Assembly: GCA_017554615.1 (NCBI GenBank)
Contig: JAFZHY010000018.1
Coordinates: 1-60,102 of the forward strand
DNA length: 60,102 nt
Direction of reading: 5' to 3'
DNA from: Clostridia bacterium
GTDB lineage: Bacteria; Bacillota; Clostridia; UMGS1840; HGM11507
The position numbers and the translations under genes were made by a program. Shown in pieces: positions 8,032 through 19,086 of this stretch. Within the stretch, counting starts at the first letter, position 1. Each line of letters opens with the position of its first letter. The notes under the pieces are model-generated. The model was not told the origin of the DNA, did not search any database, and saw nothing but the letters and a program-made list of their open reading frames with translations.

Positions 8032-8618
8032 CTTAATACCTCCATTTGTTCAATGACTCTTTCTTTTTTGCATTTTTCTGCTTTTATTATAGATAATACA
8101 TCAGAAACTGCTTCTTCTATATTATCATTTACAACTATATAGTCATAATTTTTAGCAACCTTTACTTCTTCTTTTGCAGTTGCAATTCTTAAGTCTATTA
8201 CCTCTTTTGTTTCTGTGCCTCTTCCTTTAAGCCTTTTTTCAAGTTCGTCAAAGGATGGTGGTGCAATAAAAATCATAACACACTCGGGCATATTTTTCTT
8301 AACCTGCATAGCGCCCTGAATTTCAATCTCCAATATTACATCTATTCCATCATTAAGTTTATCTTTAACAGGCTTTACGGGAGTTCCGTACGAGTTTTCG
8401 CAAAATCTTGCCCATTCTAAAAACTCATTATTTTTTATCATATCTTCAAATTCATTATGAGTTTTAAAATAGTAATTTATTCCTTCCACTTCCCCTTCTC
8501 TTTTACTTCTTGTAGTAGCGGAAACCGATAAAAATAAATTATTGTTCTTCATAATCTTACTGACAACTGTACCTTTGCCGACTCCTGAAGGTCCTGAAAT
8601 AACATATAACTTACCTGT
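8028..8618 (-). CDS. gmk: Guanylate kinase
   Basis: This 196-aa enzyme phosphorylates GMP/dGMP to GDP/dGDP. The P-loop GPSGVGKG (about residues 10-17) and the GMP-binding [17 protein letters not shown] are present. The start is ATG 8618, which has AGGAGG about 8 nt upstream; an in-frame ATG at 8651 would add 11 residues but lacks an RBS. The 5' end overlaps remA by 8 nt and the 3' end overlaps rpoZ by 4 nt, so the whole set is one coupled operon. Confidence 0.96.
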   Translation of the reverse strand, partial: TGKLYVISGPSGVGKGTVVSKIMKNNNLFLSVSATTRSKREGEVEGINYYFKTHNEFEDMIKNNEFLEWARFCENSYGTPVKPVKDKLNDGIDVILEIEIQGAMQVKKNMPECVMIFIAPPSFDELEKRLKGRGTETKEVIDLRIATAKEEVKVAKNYDYIVVNDNIEEAVSDVLSIIKAEKCKKERVIEQMEVLR

Positions 8619-8874
8619 CATTTTTAAAAACCTCCTCGGAATTTTCGTCAAGACGGTTGGCTATTGTTTCAGGCTGAATTGAGGATAGAATTATATGGTC
8701 GCTATCTGTTACAATAACTGACCTTGTTCTTCTTCCATAACTTGCGTCTACTAAATTCCCCTTTTCTCTCGCTTCCTGAATTATTCTTTTTATCGGCGCA
8801 GAATCAGGGCTTACCACTGCAACAATTTTATCAGCAAGAACAACATTACCATAACCTATATTAATTAATTTCAT
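8611..8874 (-). CDS. remA: RemA/DUF370 DNA-binding regulator
   Basis: An 87-aa protein of the RemA family ([20 protein letters not shown], then [19 protein letters not shown]). In B. subtilis RemA activates biofilm matrix and osmoprotection genes and forms an oligomeric, nucleosome-like DNA-binding ring. Position between yicC and gmk is the normal one. The RBS is weak (GGGG). Whether it regulates the capsule genes in this window is not visible from the sequence. Confidence 0.93.
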   Translation of the reverse strand: MKLINIGYGNVVLADKIVAVVSPDSAPIKRIIQEAREKGNLVDASYGRRTRSVIVTDSDHIILSSIQPETIANRLDENSEEVFKNDR

Positions 8875-8883
8875 ACAAAACCC

Positions 8884-9756
8884 CTACTCTATGTTCTGAA
8901 TCTGTTCTCTTATATTTTCTATTTCACTCTTTAATTCAACAACAACCTTTGAAGTTTCAAAGTCATTACATTTTGAGCCGATTGTGTTAACTTCCCTGTT
9001 CATTTCCTGAACTATAAAGTCTAACTTTTTACCGACTGCTTCGCCCCTTTCAAGCAAAGAATTAAATTCTTTGATATGGCTTGAAAGTCTTACAGTTTCT
9101 TCAGCAGTAGTTATTTTATCAGCATATATGGCTGCTTCCTGAATAACTCTTTGCTCATCAAAACTGCCTAAAATTTCTTTAAGTTTTGCATATAGTTTTT
9201 CTCTGTATTCACTAACTATCTGCGGTGCTCTTTCTTCAACTATTTTGCCTAATTTTTCTACTTTTGTAAGTCTTATCTGAAGGTCATCTCTTATTCTCTG
9301 ACCTTCTCTTTCTCTCATTAAAATAAAATCATCAAGACATGCTCCTAAGACTTCCATTACGCTGTTTGCAACCTTTAATTCGTCCGCTTCCTTATATTCG
9401 AGTTCAAAGATGTCATTAAATCTTGACATAAGCCTTATGTCAATTTTATCATCTGTCCCAAGTTTGTTCTTTAAAGCAGTTAGTACTGATATGTAATTTT
9501 CGCACAAAGGCTCATTTAGTACTATCTCTTTTTCATCACTTCCCACAAGTTTTATGTATACAGATACTTCAATTTTACCCCTTGTGATTACTGATGAAAC
9601 CTTTTCTCTTATTTTTTCTTCCAAAAATGCATAGTATTTAGGAAGTTTGATATTAAGGTCAAGATATCTGTGGTTTACAGACTTAATATCAATGTTTATA
9701 TCATATTCATTGACAGACATTTTACATCTGCCAAATCCTGTCATACTTCTTACCAT
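8884..9756 (-). CDS. yloC: YicC/YloC-family endoribonuclease
   Basis: This 290-aa protein has the YicC N-terminal domain (VRSMTGFGR at the start, VNHRYLDLNIKLP near residue 30) and the C-terminal DUF1732 region (EMNREVNTIGSKCND). Members of this family are reported endoribonucleases. It starts the operon yicC-remA-gmk-rpoZ, with AAGGAG upstream of ATG. The length is typical. Confidence 0.93.
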   Translation of the reverse strand: MVRSMTGFGRCKMSVNEYDINIDIKSVNHRYLDLNIKLPKYYAFLEEKIREKVSSVITRGKIEVSVYIKLVGSDEKEIVLNEPLCENYISVLTALKNKLGTDDKIDIRLMSRFNDIFELEYKEADELKVANSVMEVLGACLDDFILMREREGQRIRDDLQIRLTKVEKLGKIVEERAPQIVSEYREKLYAKLKEILGSFDEQRVIQEAAIYADKITTAEETVRLSSHIKEFNSLLERGEAVGKKLDFIVQEMNREVNTIGSKCNDFETSKVVVELKSEIENIREQIQNIE

Positions 9757-9804
9757 AATCTTCTCCTTTTATTGTTATATTTTATCAGTTTTAAATTAGT
9801 TTTG

Positions 9805-10263
9805 TCAAGTAATATTGATAAGGCGTTTACCTGTTTTTTTAGCATATTCTACTGTATAATATGTGCCTCCGTAATTCCTTTTTAAATATGCTACCAAAAG
9901 GTCGCACCTCTCACATAGCGCTCTGTTTCTTTGATGCATACAAAAGTTATTATACTCTTCGGATATATACTCCAAACTATCACAGTTATCAATAATATAA
10001 CGGTAAATTTTTTTATTGTAGTTATTCCATTTTAAATCCTGATTTTTGCACGGAAGGATAAGGTTTAGTTTTATATCATATTCTTTTTTAAGTTCAATTA
10101 CTGTAATTGCACTTAAAAAATCAAAACCTATTGCTCCACCGTTATAAAACTCTAAATATCCATCTTCTATAAGTTCTATAATTAATTTTTTTAGTTTTTC
10201 TTTAACTTCATAAGTATTTTCTATTATTCTGTGCCCTGTAAAAGAGCATACTTTTTTATTCAT
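9805..10263 (-). CDS. SLOG-family protein, YpsA/DUF1273-like
   Basis: A 152-aa Rossmann-like protein of the SLOG superfamily. It has the N-terminal SFTGHR and the nucleotide-binding loop GGAIGFD (about residues 42-48), and a C-terminal YGGTYYTVEYAKK. SLOG proteins are thought to bind nucleotide-derived ligands; YpsA in B. subtilis is linked to cell division. It sits at the end of the polysaccharide cluster, 7 nt after the nucleotidyltransferase gene, so it is probably co-transcribed. The role here is unknown. Confidence 0.85.
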   Translation of the reverse strand: MNKKVCSFTGHRIIENTYEVKEKLKKLIIELIEDGYLEFYNGGAIGFDFLSAITVIELKKEYDIKLNLILPCKNQDLKWNNYNKKIYRYIIDNCDSLEYISEEYNNFCMHQRNRALCERCDLLVAYLKRNYGGTYYTVEYAKKTGKRLINIT

Positions 10264-10270
10264 TATACCT

Positions 10271-11479
10271 CTAAATCATATCTAATTCTTTGAAAAAATC
10301 AAGGCGTTCATTATTATTTTCGCCTGCCAAAATTTCCTTTTTCGGCTTAATTGAATCTATCATCCTGTGAACCCATGCAATAGGCATAAGAAGAATGTTT
10401 TTTTCAACATAAGGATAGTTTATACTCATAAACTTCCTGTTTGGAAATAATCTTGCAAGTTTTCTTTTATTGTAGTATTCAGAAATATCTTTATTCTTTA
10501 TACTTTTATATCTTTCGGCTAAATATAAATCATAAAAACCTTTCCTGTCTGAATCTTTACCGAATACTCCCCCGCACTCCATATCAAAAAGAATTTTTTC
10601 AAGGAGTTTTTCATCAATTAAAGAAGTATCTACTAAATCTTTCGGAAAATCAAAATATCTTTTTCCAATTTCTATTATATATGAAAACACAGTATCAAAC
10701 TTAAGGTTTTTAAGATGTGTGTTCACTCTGTCAAAGTCAATTTTTGAAAAATTATTTTCTATATATAAAAGTGTATCTGCAAGTTGCCTTACTCCTACAC
10801 CTTCTGAAATAAAGTGTTTTAGAAAATGCATAAGTAAAAACAGTGCATTATCGGTATATCCTAATGTTTTAAGTTCACATTTATCAAAACCTAAAAAAGT
10901 TACATGATCTTCATCATATTTAATTTCATTATTAAAGGTAACATCTTCTGTCTTTACTCCGTACATTCTGTTATGAATCTCAATAAGCCCTGAGGTGGGA
11001 TGTTCACATCTTATCTGGTGTGATTCATACAGTTGTTCTTCTATAATAAATCCTTCTTCTTTTAGTATTTCAAGACACCTGTCAGTTTCTTCTTTATCTA
11101 TTAAAATATCGGTATCAGATGAAATTCTTGCTAAAGGGGTGTTATAATATAAAGAAACACTTTCCCCTTTTAATATACAGCAGTTTATACCGTTATCCTC
11201 TAATTTTTTTATAATGTTATGCACAAAAACAAGTCTTTTGGAATTAAGTGTGCATTTTATTAAAAACTCATTATTAAGTTTATTAAAGATATCAGCCTCT
11301 ATAATAGTTTTATCTTTATCATATAATTTTTTTAAAGACAAAAAGACTGTATCCCATATCCCTTGTTTTTTGGATATGATATACACGTCTTTAATATTTA
11401 TATCAGATTTAATTTCAGGTTCTTTGCCTCTTATTGCACAATTATAAAGATAAATTGTATCAAGAAAATTTTTAGTCAT
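10271..11479 (-). CDS. Nucleotidyltransferase-fold protein (NTP_transf_5 family)
   Basis: The 402-aa protein belongs to the uncharacterised nucleotidyltransferase family that often accompanies surface-polysaccharide genes. The core is visible near residues 95-125: CCILKGESVSLYY followed by RISSDTDILID, where the S-D-x-D pattern provides the metal-binding acidic residues. The rest is helical and has no recognisable domain. It starts 1 nt after the stop of the pyruvyl transferase gene, so the two are coupled. The substrate is unknown. Confidence 0.85.
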   Translation of the reverse strand: MTKNFLDTIYLYNCAIRGKEPEIKSDINIKDVYIISKKQGIWDTVFLSLKKLYDKDKTIIEADIFNKLNNEFLIKCTLNSKRLVFVHNIIKKLEDNGINCCILKGESVSLYYNTPLARISSDTDILIDKEETDRCLEILKEEGFIIEEQLYESHQIRCEHPTSGLIEIHNRMYGVKTEDVTFNNEIKYDEDHVTFLGFDKCELKTLGYTDNALFLLMHFLKHFISEGVGVRQLADTLLYIENNFSKIDFDRVNTHLKNLKFDTVFSYIIEIGKRYFDFPKDLVDTSLIDEKLLEKILFDMECGGVFGKDSDRKGFYDLYLAERYKSIKNKDISEYYNKRKLARLFPNRKFMSINYPYVEKNILLMPIAWVHRMIDSIKPKKEILAGENNNERLDFFKELDMI

Positions 11480-11480
11480 T

Positions 11481-12560
11481 TTACTTTCCTAAACCCTTTA
11501 TAAGAAAATCTATTGATTCTCTTCTCTTTTCGTTAAGTAATTGTTCTATCTTTTCATAGTCTATTTTTTCATTTATACTAAGTTCTTTATTTTCTTTCAT
11601 TTCTCTTTCTGTAAGAGATAGAGAAGATGCTAAAGTTGTAAGCCTTGAATTATGATTATTCGGACTTACCGACAAATCATAAAAGAACTCTTTGTTTAAA
11701 ACAATAGATAGCGCCATTCCGTGGAATGATGATGTTAATACATATTTAGCGTTATTTAAAAGTGTAAGAAATTCTATACAGGATGGATTCTTTAAATTCA
11801 AAACTCCCTTTTTATTCATAAAATTCATATGAGCCCATATCACAGGATACCCTGTTTTTTCAGACAGTTCCAATGCTTTTTTATAAATATTAGGAGTATT
11901 TGCAACTGTATATACAAATATGTAATCACCGTTTTTATTATGATTAACAAATTTATAATAATCTTCTTTTTTAAGAAGAAGAGTCGGGTCAAGCACTAAT
12001 TCTGAGTTATGCCCTAATTCCTTAAGAGATTCCAAGCCCTCTTCTTCACGCACGGATATAGCATTAAATGTTGTTAAATTTTCTTTAAATATGTGAGTAT
12101 AATTTTTAGGAATAGTTTTATAACCTAAACTTGCTGCATATGATAATTTTATCTTATCTTCTTTTGCAAAATTTAATATGTAATTTTCGTCGGCACCGTT
12201 TAAATTAAAGTTCCAGACCTGATCACTGCCCGTTATAAATGCATCAAATTCTTTATTTGCATCAGTAATATTATCTTTATTATAAACTCTACTAATTTTA
12301 AGATTCTCTTTTGTAAATTTATCAAATTCTTTCTGAGATTTTTTTTGAGTATGTACCAAGAGACCCCATTTTATAAATTCTTTTATACTTCTTAACTCAT
12401 ATATTTTTTTAATTTTGTATGCTTTTTCTATATTCTCGCATTTATAGTCTATTATTTCGCATTTATAGCCTAAGTCAGAAACAACTTTATTTAAGGCATA
12501 TGACTGAAGCACTGCCCCGCAATTTCTTGTACTGTGATAAGTTATAATACCAACTCTCAT
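11481..12560 (-). CDS. Polysaccharide pyruvyl transferase family protein
   Basis: A 359-aa enzyme of the CsaB/WcaK pyruvyl transferase family, predicted to add a ketal-pyruvate group to a cell-surface sugar. It begins VGIITYHSTRNCGAVLQSYAL, has FITGSDQVWN near residue 110, and a C-terminal SSFHGMALSIVLNKEF, all typical of the GT-B-like fold of this family. It has RBS AAGGAG. Neighbours are an O-antigen-ligase-like protein upstream and a nucleotidyltransferase downstream, which supports a role in glycan decoration. Confidence 0.9.
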   Translation of the reverse strand: MRVGIITYHSTRNCGAVLQSYALNKVVSDLGYKCEIIDYKCENIEKAYKIKKIYELRSIKEFIKWGLLVHTQKKSQKEFDKFTKENLKISRVYNKDNITDANKEFDAFITGSDQVWNFNLNGADENYILNFAKEDKIKLSYAASLGYKTIPKNYTHIFKENLTTFNAISVREEEGLESLKELGHNSELVLDPTLLLKKEDYYKFVNHNKNGDYIFVYTVANTPNIYKKALELSEKTGYPVIWAHMNFMNKKGVLNLKNPSCIEFLTLLNNAKYVLTSSFHGMALSIVLNKEFFYDLSVSPNNHNSRLTTLASSLSLTEREMKENKELSINEKIDYEKIEQLLNEKRRESIDFLIKGLGK

Positions 12561-12571
12561 AAAAAGACTCC

Positions 12572-13789
12572 TTAGCCATTTTTATTTTGCATATATGATT
12601 TAATACAGGCAATAAAGAATGCATTTAAAAGCATAAAAGATATACCATATAGTGGATTACCGGCAAAATTATATGTTAAAAATACAACCTGCATATATAT
12701 ACATGTTAAGAATGTTGTTTTTTCCTTTATTGTAACAGCTTTTTCATTTTTCTCAGCATCTTGTATTTGTTTGAAAACTTTACAACTCTTTACAAGTGAT
12801 GAAATAAGAATAACAACATAAGTTATTAAACCAAATATTCCTGCTTCTGCAAGAATCTGAAGATATGAATTATGAGTTGATATTCCATAATATACAGGAA
12901 GAACTGCTAAGCCACAGCCAAAAATCGGATTTTCTTTCCATAATAATAAAGTTTCTCTCCATAATTCCATTCGTCCGTTGGTAATATCCCCTGATTCTAA
13001 AAGCTCATTCATCTTTTCTATAACATTAAGCATCGCAGAATTTGACCTGAAGATATAATAGGCTACCGTAACCACTATAATTGACAAAATAATATTCTTA
13101 GTTGTTTTTTTAGTTCCTTTATTATAAACAAAAAATACAAATATTGTGGCAATCAGATTGGAAAGAATATAACTTCTTTTAACAGTAAGAAGTATGGCAA
13201 ATATGCCCAACATAACAAAAAATAAATTTCTTCCTTTCTTCTCTCCCGTCATAAGACCGCAAATCGAGTACCCTAAGAAAATGGATATAAAATATGCCGC
13301 AAACCCTGTCTGCCCTGCAATGCCCGAATATGCACCAGCCTCGAAAAGGCCCATATATTTATCAACTGCATCCCCTGTATACAAGGTATTTACAATCGCT
13401 TTTATCTGGTCAGGAATAAACAAAGAAAGAATAACAGCCATAGTATGAATAAAAGCAAAGAAATAAAAAATCTTTGACATCTTCATATGCCAACCGTATA
13501 CACTTTCAAAAACAAGTTTTGCCGCAAATGTAACAAGTACAACCAGCATAAATTTATAACTTTCAGTCTGATATACCGAAACCAATGCTGATATCCACAT
13601 AAATATAACGAAAACAAGCCATGCTCTGTTATCCTTATCCATAGTCATAACCGAACTGAAAATATATAAACTTATAGGAACTATGGATACACCAAGTAAA
13701 ACATAACCATTACCTATTAAAAAATAGAAAAAGCCTGTTATTGCAAAAAGCAAAATGGAAAGATCTATTAAAAATATATTTTTTTTCAT
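12572..13789 (-). CDS. O-antigen ligase / Wzy-like polysaccharide polymerase
   Basis: A 405-aa integral membrane protein with about 11 predicted transmembrane segments. The conserved periplasmic-loop signature THNSYLQILAEAGIFGL (about residues 310-326) is that of the O-antigen ligase/Wzy_C family. In Gram-positives such proteins polymerise or ligate surface glycans. It is the first gene of a four-gene minus-strand cluster; a gap of 68 bp separates it from the GerMN gene. Which polymer it handles cannot be told. Confidence 0.88.
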   Translation of the reverse strand: MKKNIFLIDLSILLFAITGFFYFLIGNGYVLLGVSIVPISLYIFSSVMTMDKDNRAWLVFVIFMWISALVSVYQTESYKFMLVVLVTFAAKLVFESVYGWHMKMSKIFYFFAFIHTMAVILSLFIPDQIKAIVNTLYTGDAVDKYMGLFEAGAYSGIAGQTGFAAYFISIFLGYSICGLMTGEKKGRNLFFVMLGIFAILLTVKRSYILSNLIATIFVFFVYNKGTKKTTKNIILSIIVVTVAYYIFRSNSAMLNVIEKMNELLESGDITNGRMELWRETLLLWKENPIFGCGLAVLPVYYGISTHNSYLQILAEAGIFGLITYVVILISSLVKSCKVFKQIQDAEKNEKAVTIKEKTTFLTCIYMQVVFLTYNFAGNPLYGISFMLLNAFFIACIKSYMQNKNG

Positions 13790-13857
13790 TTTTATTCCTC
13801 AAATAATATTTAATAATCTATGTAACACGATTTTTAAATATTTATATCTTTCTTGTT

Positions 13858-14385
13858 TTATTTAGTATAGGATAAATCTTCTTCGTAAAGGCCTGACATA
13901 TCAAGTTCTCCGAAACTTTCTATCTTACTGCCGTTTACCATAAAAGAAACTTTATTTATCTCTTCAAACTGACAAAGCGTATTTACAACCGAATATACAC
14001 ATAAAAGTTCTCTTAACGAACCACCTGTGTTATATTCTGTAAAAGACTCAGAAAAATCAACTGTGCATATATCGTTATTAAGTGTAACACTGTTAATAAC
14101 CGTTCTTTTATCAATTGTCGAATGAAGATTTGTATAAGACGGTCCTTCGATAAGTTTTTCTAAAACCTTTTTGTATTTATTTTCAGATTCTTTTAATATA
14201 ATTTCGGTATCTGTTTTTTGAAGTTTTATCCCTGAAGAGTCAAGATAATAAACTAAAGCAGTTATCTTAGTTGTATTTTCATATGGCTTTTCATACGGTT
14301 TATTTGTAATTTCTGATATAATAAATATTCCTGCAATTAAAATTATAATAACTGCTAAGACTAATGCTATGACTTTTTTATTCAT
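13858..14385 (-). CDS. GerMN-domain protein, membrane anchored
   Basis: This 175-aa protein has one N-terminal transmembrane/signal segment (KVIALVLAVIIILIAGIFII) followed by a GerMN domain from about residue 45 to 160. The GerMN landmarks are KYKKVLEKLIEGP, DICTVDFSESF and VVNTLCQFEEINKVSFMVNG. GerM of B. subtilis acts in sporulation and germination. The start is ATG 14385 with AAAGGTGAT 4 nt before the ATG triplet's spacer; an upstream in-frame ATG at 14460 has no RBS and overlaps the promoter. It has no cysteine lipobox in the first 25 residues, so it is not clearly a lipoprotein. Confidence 0.85.
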   Translation of the reverse strand: MNKKVIALVLAVIIILIAGIFIISEITNKPYEKPYENTTKITALVYYLDSSGIKLQKTDTEIILKESENKYKKVLEKLIEGPSYTNLHSTIDKRTVINSVTLNNDICTVDFSESFTEYNTGGSLRELLCVYSVVNTLCQFEEINKVSFMVNGSKIESFGELDMSGLYEEDLSYTK

Positions 14386-14431
14386 ATAATCACCTTTTTT
14401 ATAAAACATATAATCACATTTTATCAATTTT

Positions 14432-14460
14432 ATTTTATAACATATCACAAATATTGTCAA
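14432..14460 (-). promoter_or_regulatory. Promoter of the GerMN gene
   Basis: TTGACA (14455-14460) and TAAAAT (14432-14437) are separated by 17 nt on the minus strand. This gives a leader of roughly 40 nt before ATG 14385 and argues against a start at 14460. Confidence 0.6.
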
Positions 14461-14513
14461 CTAAATTTACGCATATAGACTATCTTTTTACATATGCTAA
14501 CGAGGGTGATTTT

Positions 14514-14591
14514 ATGGAAAAAAACAAATTGTGGAAAGAATTTGAAAAAACAGGAAATATTAAAGATTATTTAAAGTATAAACAGGCTTAG
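14514..14591 (+). CDS. YqzL-like small protein
   Basis: A 25-codon frame, easily missed, starts at ATG 14514 with RBS GAGGGTGAT 4 nt upstream. The product contains LWKEFEKTGNIKDYLKYKQ, which matches the short YqzL family pattern (W-x-x-F-x-x-T-G-N-I-x-x-Y-L). YqzL proteins are tiny conserved Firmicutes proteins of unknown function. It stands alone, divergent from the GerMN gene, and a 16-bp terminator follows 22 nt after the stop. Confidence 0.75.
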   Translation: MEKNKLWKEFEKTGNIKDYLKYKQA

Positions 14592-14613
14592 TACAGAGTA
14601 GTAGTACTACACT

Positions 14614-14650
14614 AAATCAGGCATACTGTTTTTTACAGTATGCCTGATTT
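14614..14650. terminator. Bidirectional terminator between yqzL-like gene and prmA
   Basis: A perfect 16-bp stem (AAATCAGGCATACTGT / ACAGTATGCCTGATTT) with a T5 loop. It is placed to end the small plus-strand gene and the long minus-strand heat-shock operon. Confidence 0.85.
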
Positions 14651-14662
14651 AAATTTACTTTT

Positions 14663-15559
14663 TTAAGATAAAACCATTGCGCTCCATCCGCCCTGGGAAT
14701 TTATAAGGTCAATATTAAAACCGTTTTCTTTAGCAAAATTTAAAACTTCTTCTTCTCTTTCTTTTATTATTCCAGATATTATAAACTTACCCTTTTCGTT
14801 TAAATATTCTTTTATATGAGGGATAAGTTCTTTTATTATATCTGCAACGATATTTGCAATAATAAGGTCGTATTTACCTGATATATTTTTAAGCAAATCA
14901 CCCTCAAAAACATTAATAACATCACTTTTATCATTAATCATAACATTTTCTTTAGCGATTTTAACTGCAAGAGGGTCAATGTCTATGGCTGTTATATCAT
15001 CTGCACCGTAAAGAGAGGCTGCAATAGAAAGGATGCCTGACCCTGTTCCAATATCAAGAACTTTTTTTGTGTCTTTTGAAACTATATCTTTAATAAAGGT
15101 TACACACATCTTTGTTGTTTCATGAGTGCCAGTGCCAAATGCCATACCACTGTCTAAAATTATTACCTTTTCATCTTCTTTTTTCTCATAATCTTCCCAT
15201 GCGGGAACAATTACAAGGTCATCTGTTATATTAAATGTCTGATAATATTTTTTCCAGCCATTTTCCCAGTCTTCTGCTTTTAACTTCTTACTTGTTATAT
15301 CAAAGCCCTGTTCTTTCCCCTTAATTAAAATTTCTTCTGCTTCCAAATCATCTTCTACATAAACTTTAACAAAGGCTTTTTTCATATCCTTATTTAAAAT
15401 TTCTTCGTCGATATAGTCCCATCTTACTTCGCTCTGATGTTCTATTATATCATTAGGGTCTTCAATACTTTGAGATAAAATACCAAGGTTACAGAAGAAG
15501 ATATTTGCTTCTTCTATTTTTTCAGGCTCTGTTGTTATGCATATTTCGTTCCAGTACAT
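14663..15559 (-). CDS. prmA: Ribosomal protein L11 methyltransferase
   Basis: The 298-aa SAM-dependent enzyme trimethylates ribosomal protein L11. The family block LDSGMAFGTGTHETT is followed by SAM motif I LDIGTGSGILSIAA and the catalytic-region IIANIVADII. The ATG shares one nucleotide with the dnaJ stop codon (TGATG), so it is coupled to dnaJ. It closes the operon hrcA-grpE-dnaK-dnaJ-prmA, a common arrangement in Firmicutes. Confidence 0.96.
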   Translation of the reverse strand: MYWNEICITTEPEKIEEANIFFCNLGILSQSIEDPNDIIEHQSEVRWDYIDEEILNKDMKKAFVKVYVEDDLEAEEILIKGKEQGFDITSKKLKAEDWENGWKKYYQTFNITDDLVIVPAWEDYEKKEDEKVIILDSGMAFGTGTHETTKMCVTFIKDIVSKDTKKVLDIGTGSGILSIAASLYGADDITAIDIDPLAVKIAKENVMINDKSDVINVFEGDLLKNISGKYDLIIANIVADIIKELIPHIKEYLNEKGKFIISGIIKEREEEVLNFAKENGFNIDLINSQGGWSAMVLS

Positions 15560-16698
15560 CAGTTAAACAACTCCTTTATGCTGTCAAAGAATTTTTTTCT
15601 TTTTGAATGATTCTGAGGCTCAAAAGTTTCCTGAAAGTCTTTTAATATTTCCTTTTGCTTTTGGCTTAATTTTTTTGGAACTTCCACGCTTACAGTAACA
15701 TACTGGTTACCTTTACCGTTTCCTCTTAAGTTAGGAATACCTTTGCCTTTTAAAATAAAACGGTCATCATTCTGAGTTCCTTCAGGAATAGTCATTTCTA
15801 CTTTTCCGTGAATAGTAGGAACGATTATTTTACCACCTAACGCTGCTTCGGAAAATGTTATAGGAATCTCAACAAAAACATCATAGTCTTCCCTTACAAA
15901 AACAGGATGTTTCTTTATAGCAACTGTTATATATAAATCTCCTGACGGACCACCAAATTTTCCTGCTTCCCCTTCGCCTCTTAAAGATATTCTCTGACCG
16001 TGGTCAATACCAGCAGGAATATTAACTTTAATAGTTCTTGATTTTCTTACATTGCCTGAGCCTCTGCACTCGGAACAAGGGTTTTCTACTATTTTACCTC
16101 TTCCATTGCAACGCGAACATGTACGCATATTTACAAACTGACCCAGCACAGTTCTTTGGACAACTCTTTCCTGACCAGAACCGTTACATACAGGGCAGGT
16201 TTTAACATCATCTTTTGTTTTACCGCCTGTGCCATCGCATTTTTCACATTTTTCGTTTCTTGAAATTGTTACTTCTTTTTCTACGCCGAATGCTGCTTCA
16301 AGAAAATCAATTTCAATAACTTTTTCCACATGTCTTCCTCTTTGAGGGCCAGTTCTCTGAGTAGTTCCACCACCGAAACCACCAAAGCCTGAGAACATAT
16401 TTTCAAATATATCCGAAAAGCCTCCGAAGCCTGAAAAACCACCATCAAATCCCCCGAACCCTCCGTTAGGGTCAAAAGCACTATGACCGTATGTATCATA
16501 CTTGCTTCTTTTATCAGGGTCGGATAACACTTCGTATGCTTCGTTAACTTCAACAAACTTATCCTGAGCCTCTTTATTATCAGGGTTAACATCAGGATGA
16601 TATTTTTTTGCCATCTGACGATATGCTTTTTTTATTTCTTCAGGTGTTGCCCCTTTTGAAATGCCAAGCACCTCATAGTAATCTCTTTTTTCTGCCAT
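15559..16698 (-). CDS. dnaJ: Chaperone DnaJ (Hsp40)
   Basis: A full-length 379-aa class I Hsp40. The N-terminal J domain has the HPD tripeptide ([11 protein letters not shown]). A Gly/Phe-rich linker follows (about residues 73-115), then four zinc-binding repeats ([36 protein letters not shown]) and the substrate-binding C-terminal domains. It stimulates DnaK ATPase and delivers unfolded clients. It lies 50 nt after dnaK, with a strong hairpin in the gap that may set the DnaK:DnaJ ratio. Confidence 0.97.
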   Translation of the reverse strand: MAEKRDYYEVLGISKGATPEEIKKAYRQMAKKYHPDVNPDNKEAQDKFVEVNEAYEVLSDPDKRSKYDTYGHSAFDPNGGFGGFDGGFSGFGGFSDIFENMFSGFGGFGGGTTQRTGPQRGRHVEKVIEIDFLEAAFGVEKEVTISRNEKCEKCDGTGGKTKDDVKTCPVCNGSGQERVVQRTVLGQFVNMRTCSRCNGRGKIVENPCSECRGSGNVRKSRTIKVNIPAGIDHGQRISLRGEGEAGKFGGPSGDLYITVAIKKHPVFVREDYDVFVEIPITFSEAALGGKIIVPTIHGKVEMTIPEGTQNDDRFILKGKGIPNLRGNGKGNQYVTVSVEVPKKLSQKQKEILKDFQETFEPQNHSKRKKFFDSIKELFN

Positions 16699-16715
16699 AT
16701 ATACACCACCACAAA

Positions 16716-16742
16716 TTGCAGGCTCTTAATTTGAGCCTGCAA
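16716..16742 (-). other. Intercistronic hairpin between dnaK and dnaJ
   Basis: A perfect 10-bp stem (TTGCAGGCTC / GAGCCTGCAA) with a 7-nt loop lies in the 50-nt gap after dnaK. On the minus strand it is followed by TTTGTGG, not a clean T-run, so it is more likely an attenuator, processing site or mRNA 3'-end stabiliser than a full terminator. Confidence 0.6.
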
Positions 16743-16748
16743 CTTAAA

Positions 16749-18590
<1,842 letters not shown>

Positions 18591-19085
18591 CTAATTAGCA
18601 ACTTTTACCATACTGTAACGTATTATTTTGTCATTTAATCTGTATCCTGTCTGGAATACTTCTACAATTTCTTTTTCTTTATAATTTTCATCATCAATAT
18701 GCATTACTGCATTATGACAGTTAGGGTCAAATGTCTGCCCCAGCGCCTCAATCTCAACAACATTTAAATCATTAAGAACCTTTTCAAACTGCTTTATAGT
18801 AAGTTCTACTCCTGTTTTTAACGCTTCGTCTTTCGTTTCGTGAGTTAACGCTAATTTAAGTGTATCAAACACGGGAAGCATTTTAGATATAAGTTCGCAA
18901 AGGGTATATTCATATAATTCCCCTTTTTCCTTCTGAGTTCTTTTTTTGTAATTATCAAACTCTGCAAGAATTCTTATATATTTATCCTTAAAATCTTCTT
19001 CCTCTTTTGATTCTTCATTTTCAACCGTAGTTTCTACTTCTTCTTTTACTTCTTCTTCGTTTTTAATTTTTTCCTTTTGTTCCAA
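18591..19085 (-). CDS. grpE: Nucleotide exchange factor GrpE
   Basis: GrpE releases ADP from DnaK. An acidic, glutamate-rich N-terminal tail (about 35 residues) is followed by the long coiled coil (KYIRILAEFDNYKKRTQKE) and the C-terminal beta domain (TFDPNCHNAVMHIDDENYKE, VFQTGYRLNDKIIRYSMVKV). Start choice: an ATG at 19094 lies only 1 nt after AAGGAG, too close to work well; TTG 19085, three codons on, is 9 nt from the same RBS and does not overlap hrcA. I favour TTG, giving 164 aa; the ATG would give 167 aa. Confidence 0.93.
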   Translation of the reverse strand: MEQKEKIKNEEEVKEEVETTVENEESKEEEDFKDKYIRILAEFDNYKKRTQKEKGELYEYTLCELISKMLPVFDTLKLALTHETKDEALKTGVELTIKQFEKVLNDLNVVEIEALGQTFDPNCHNAVMHIDDENYKEKEIVEVFQTGYRLNDKIIRYSMVKVAN

Positions 19086-19086
19086 T

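Noticed and set aside
9670-9885. 71-aa plus-strand frame
   Set aside because: Antisense to the yicC start and the SLOG gene end, with no RBS.
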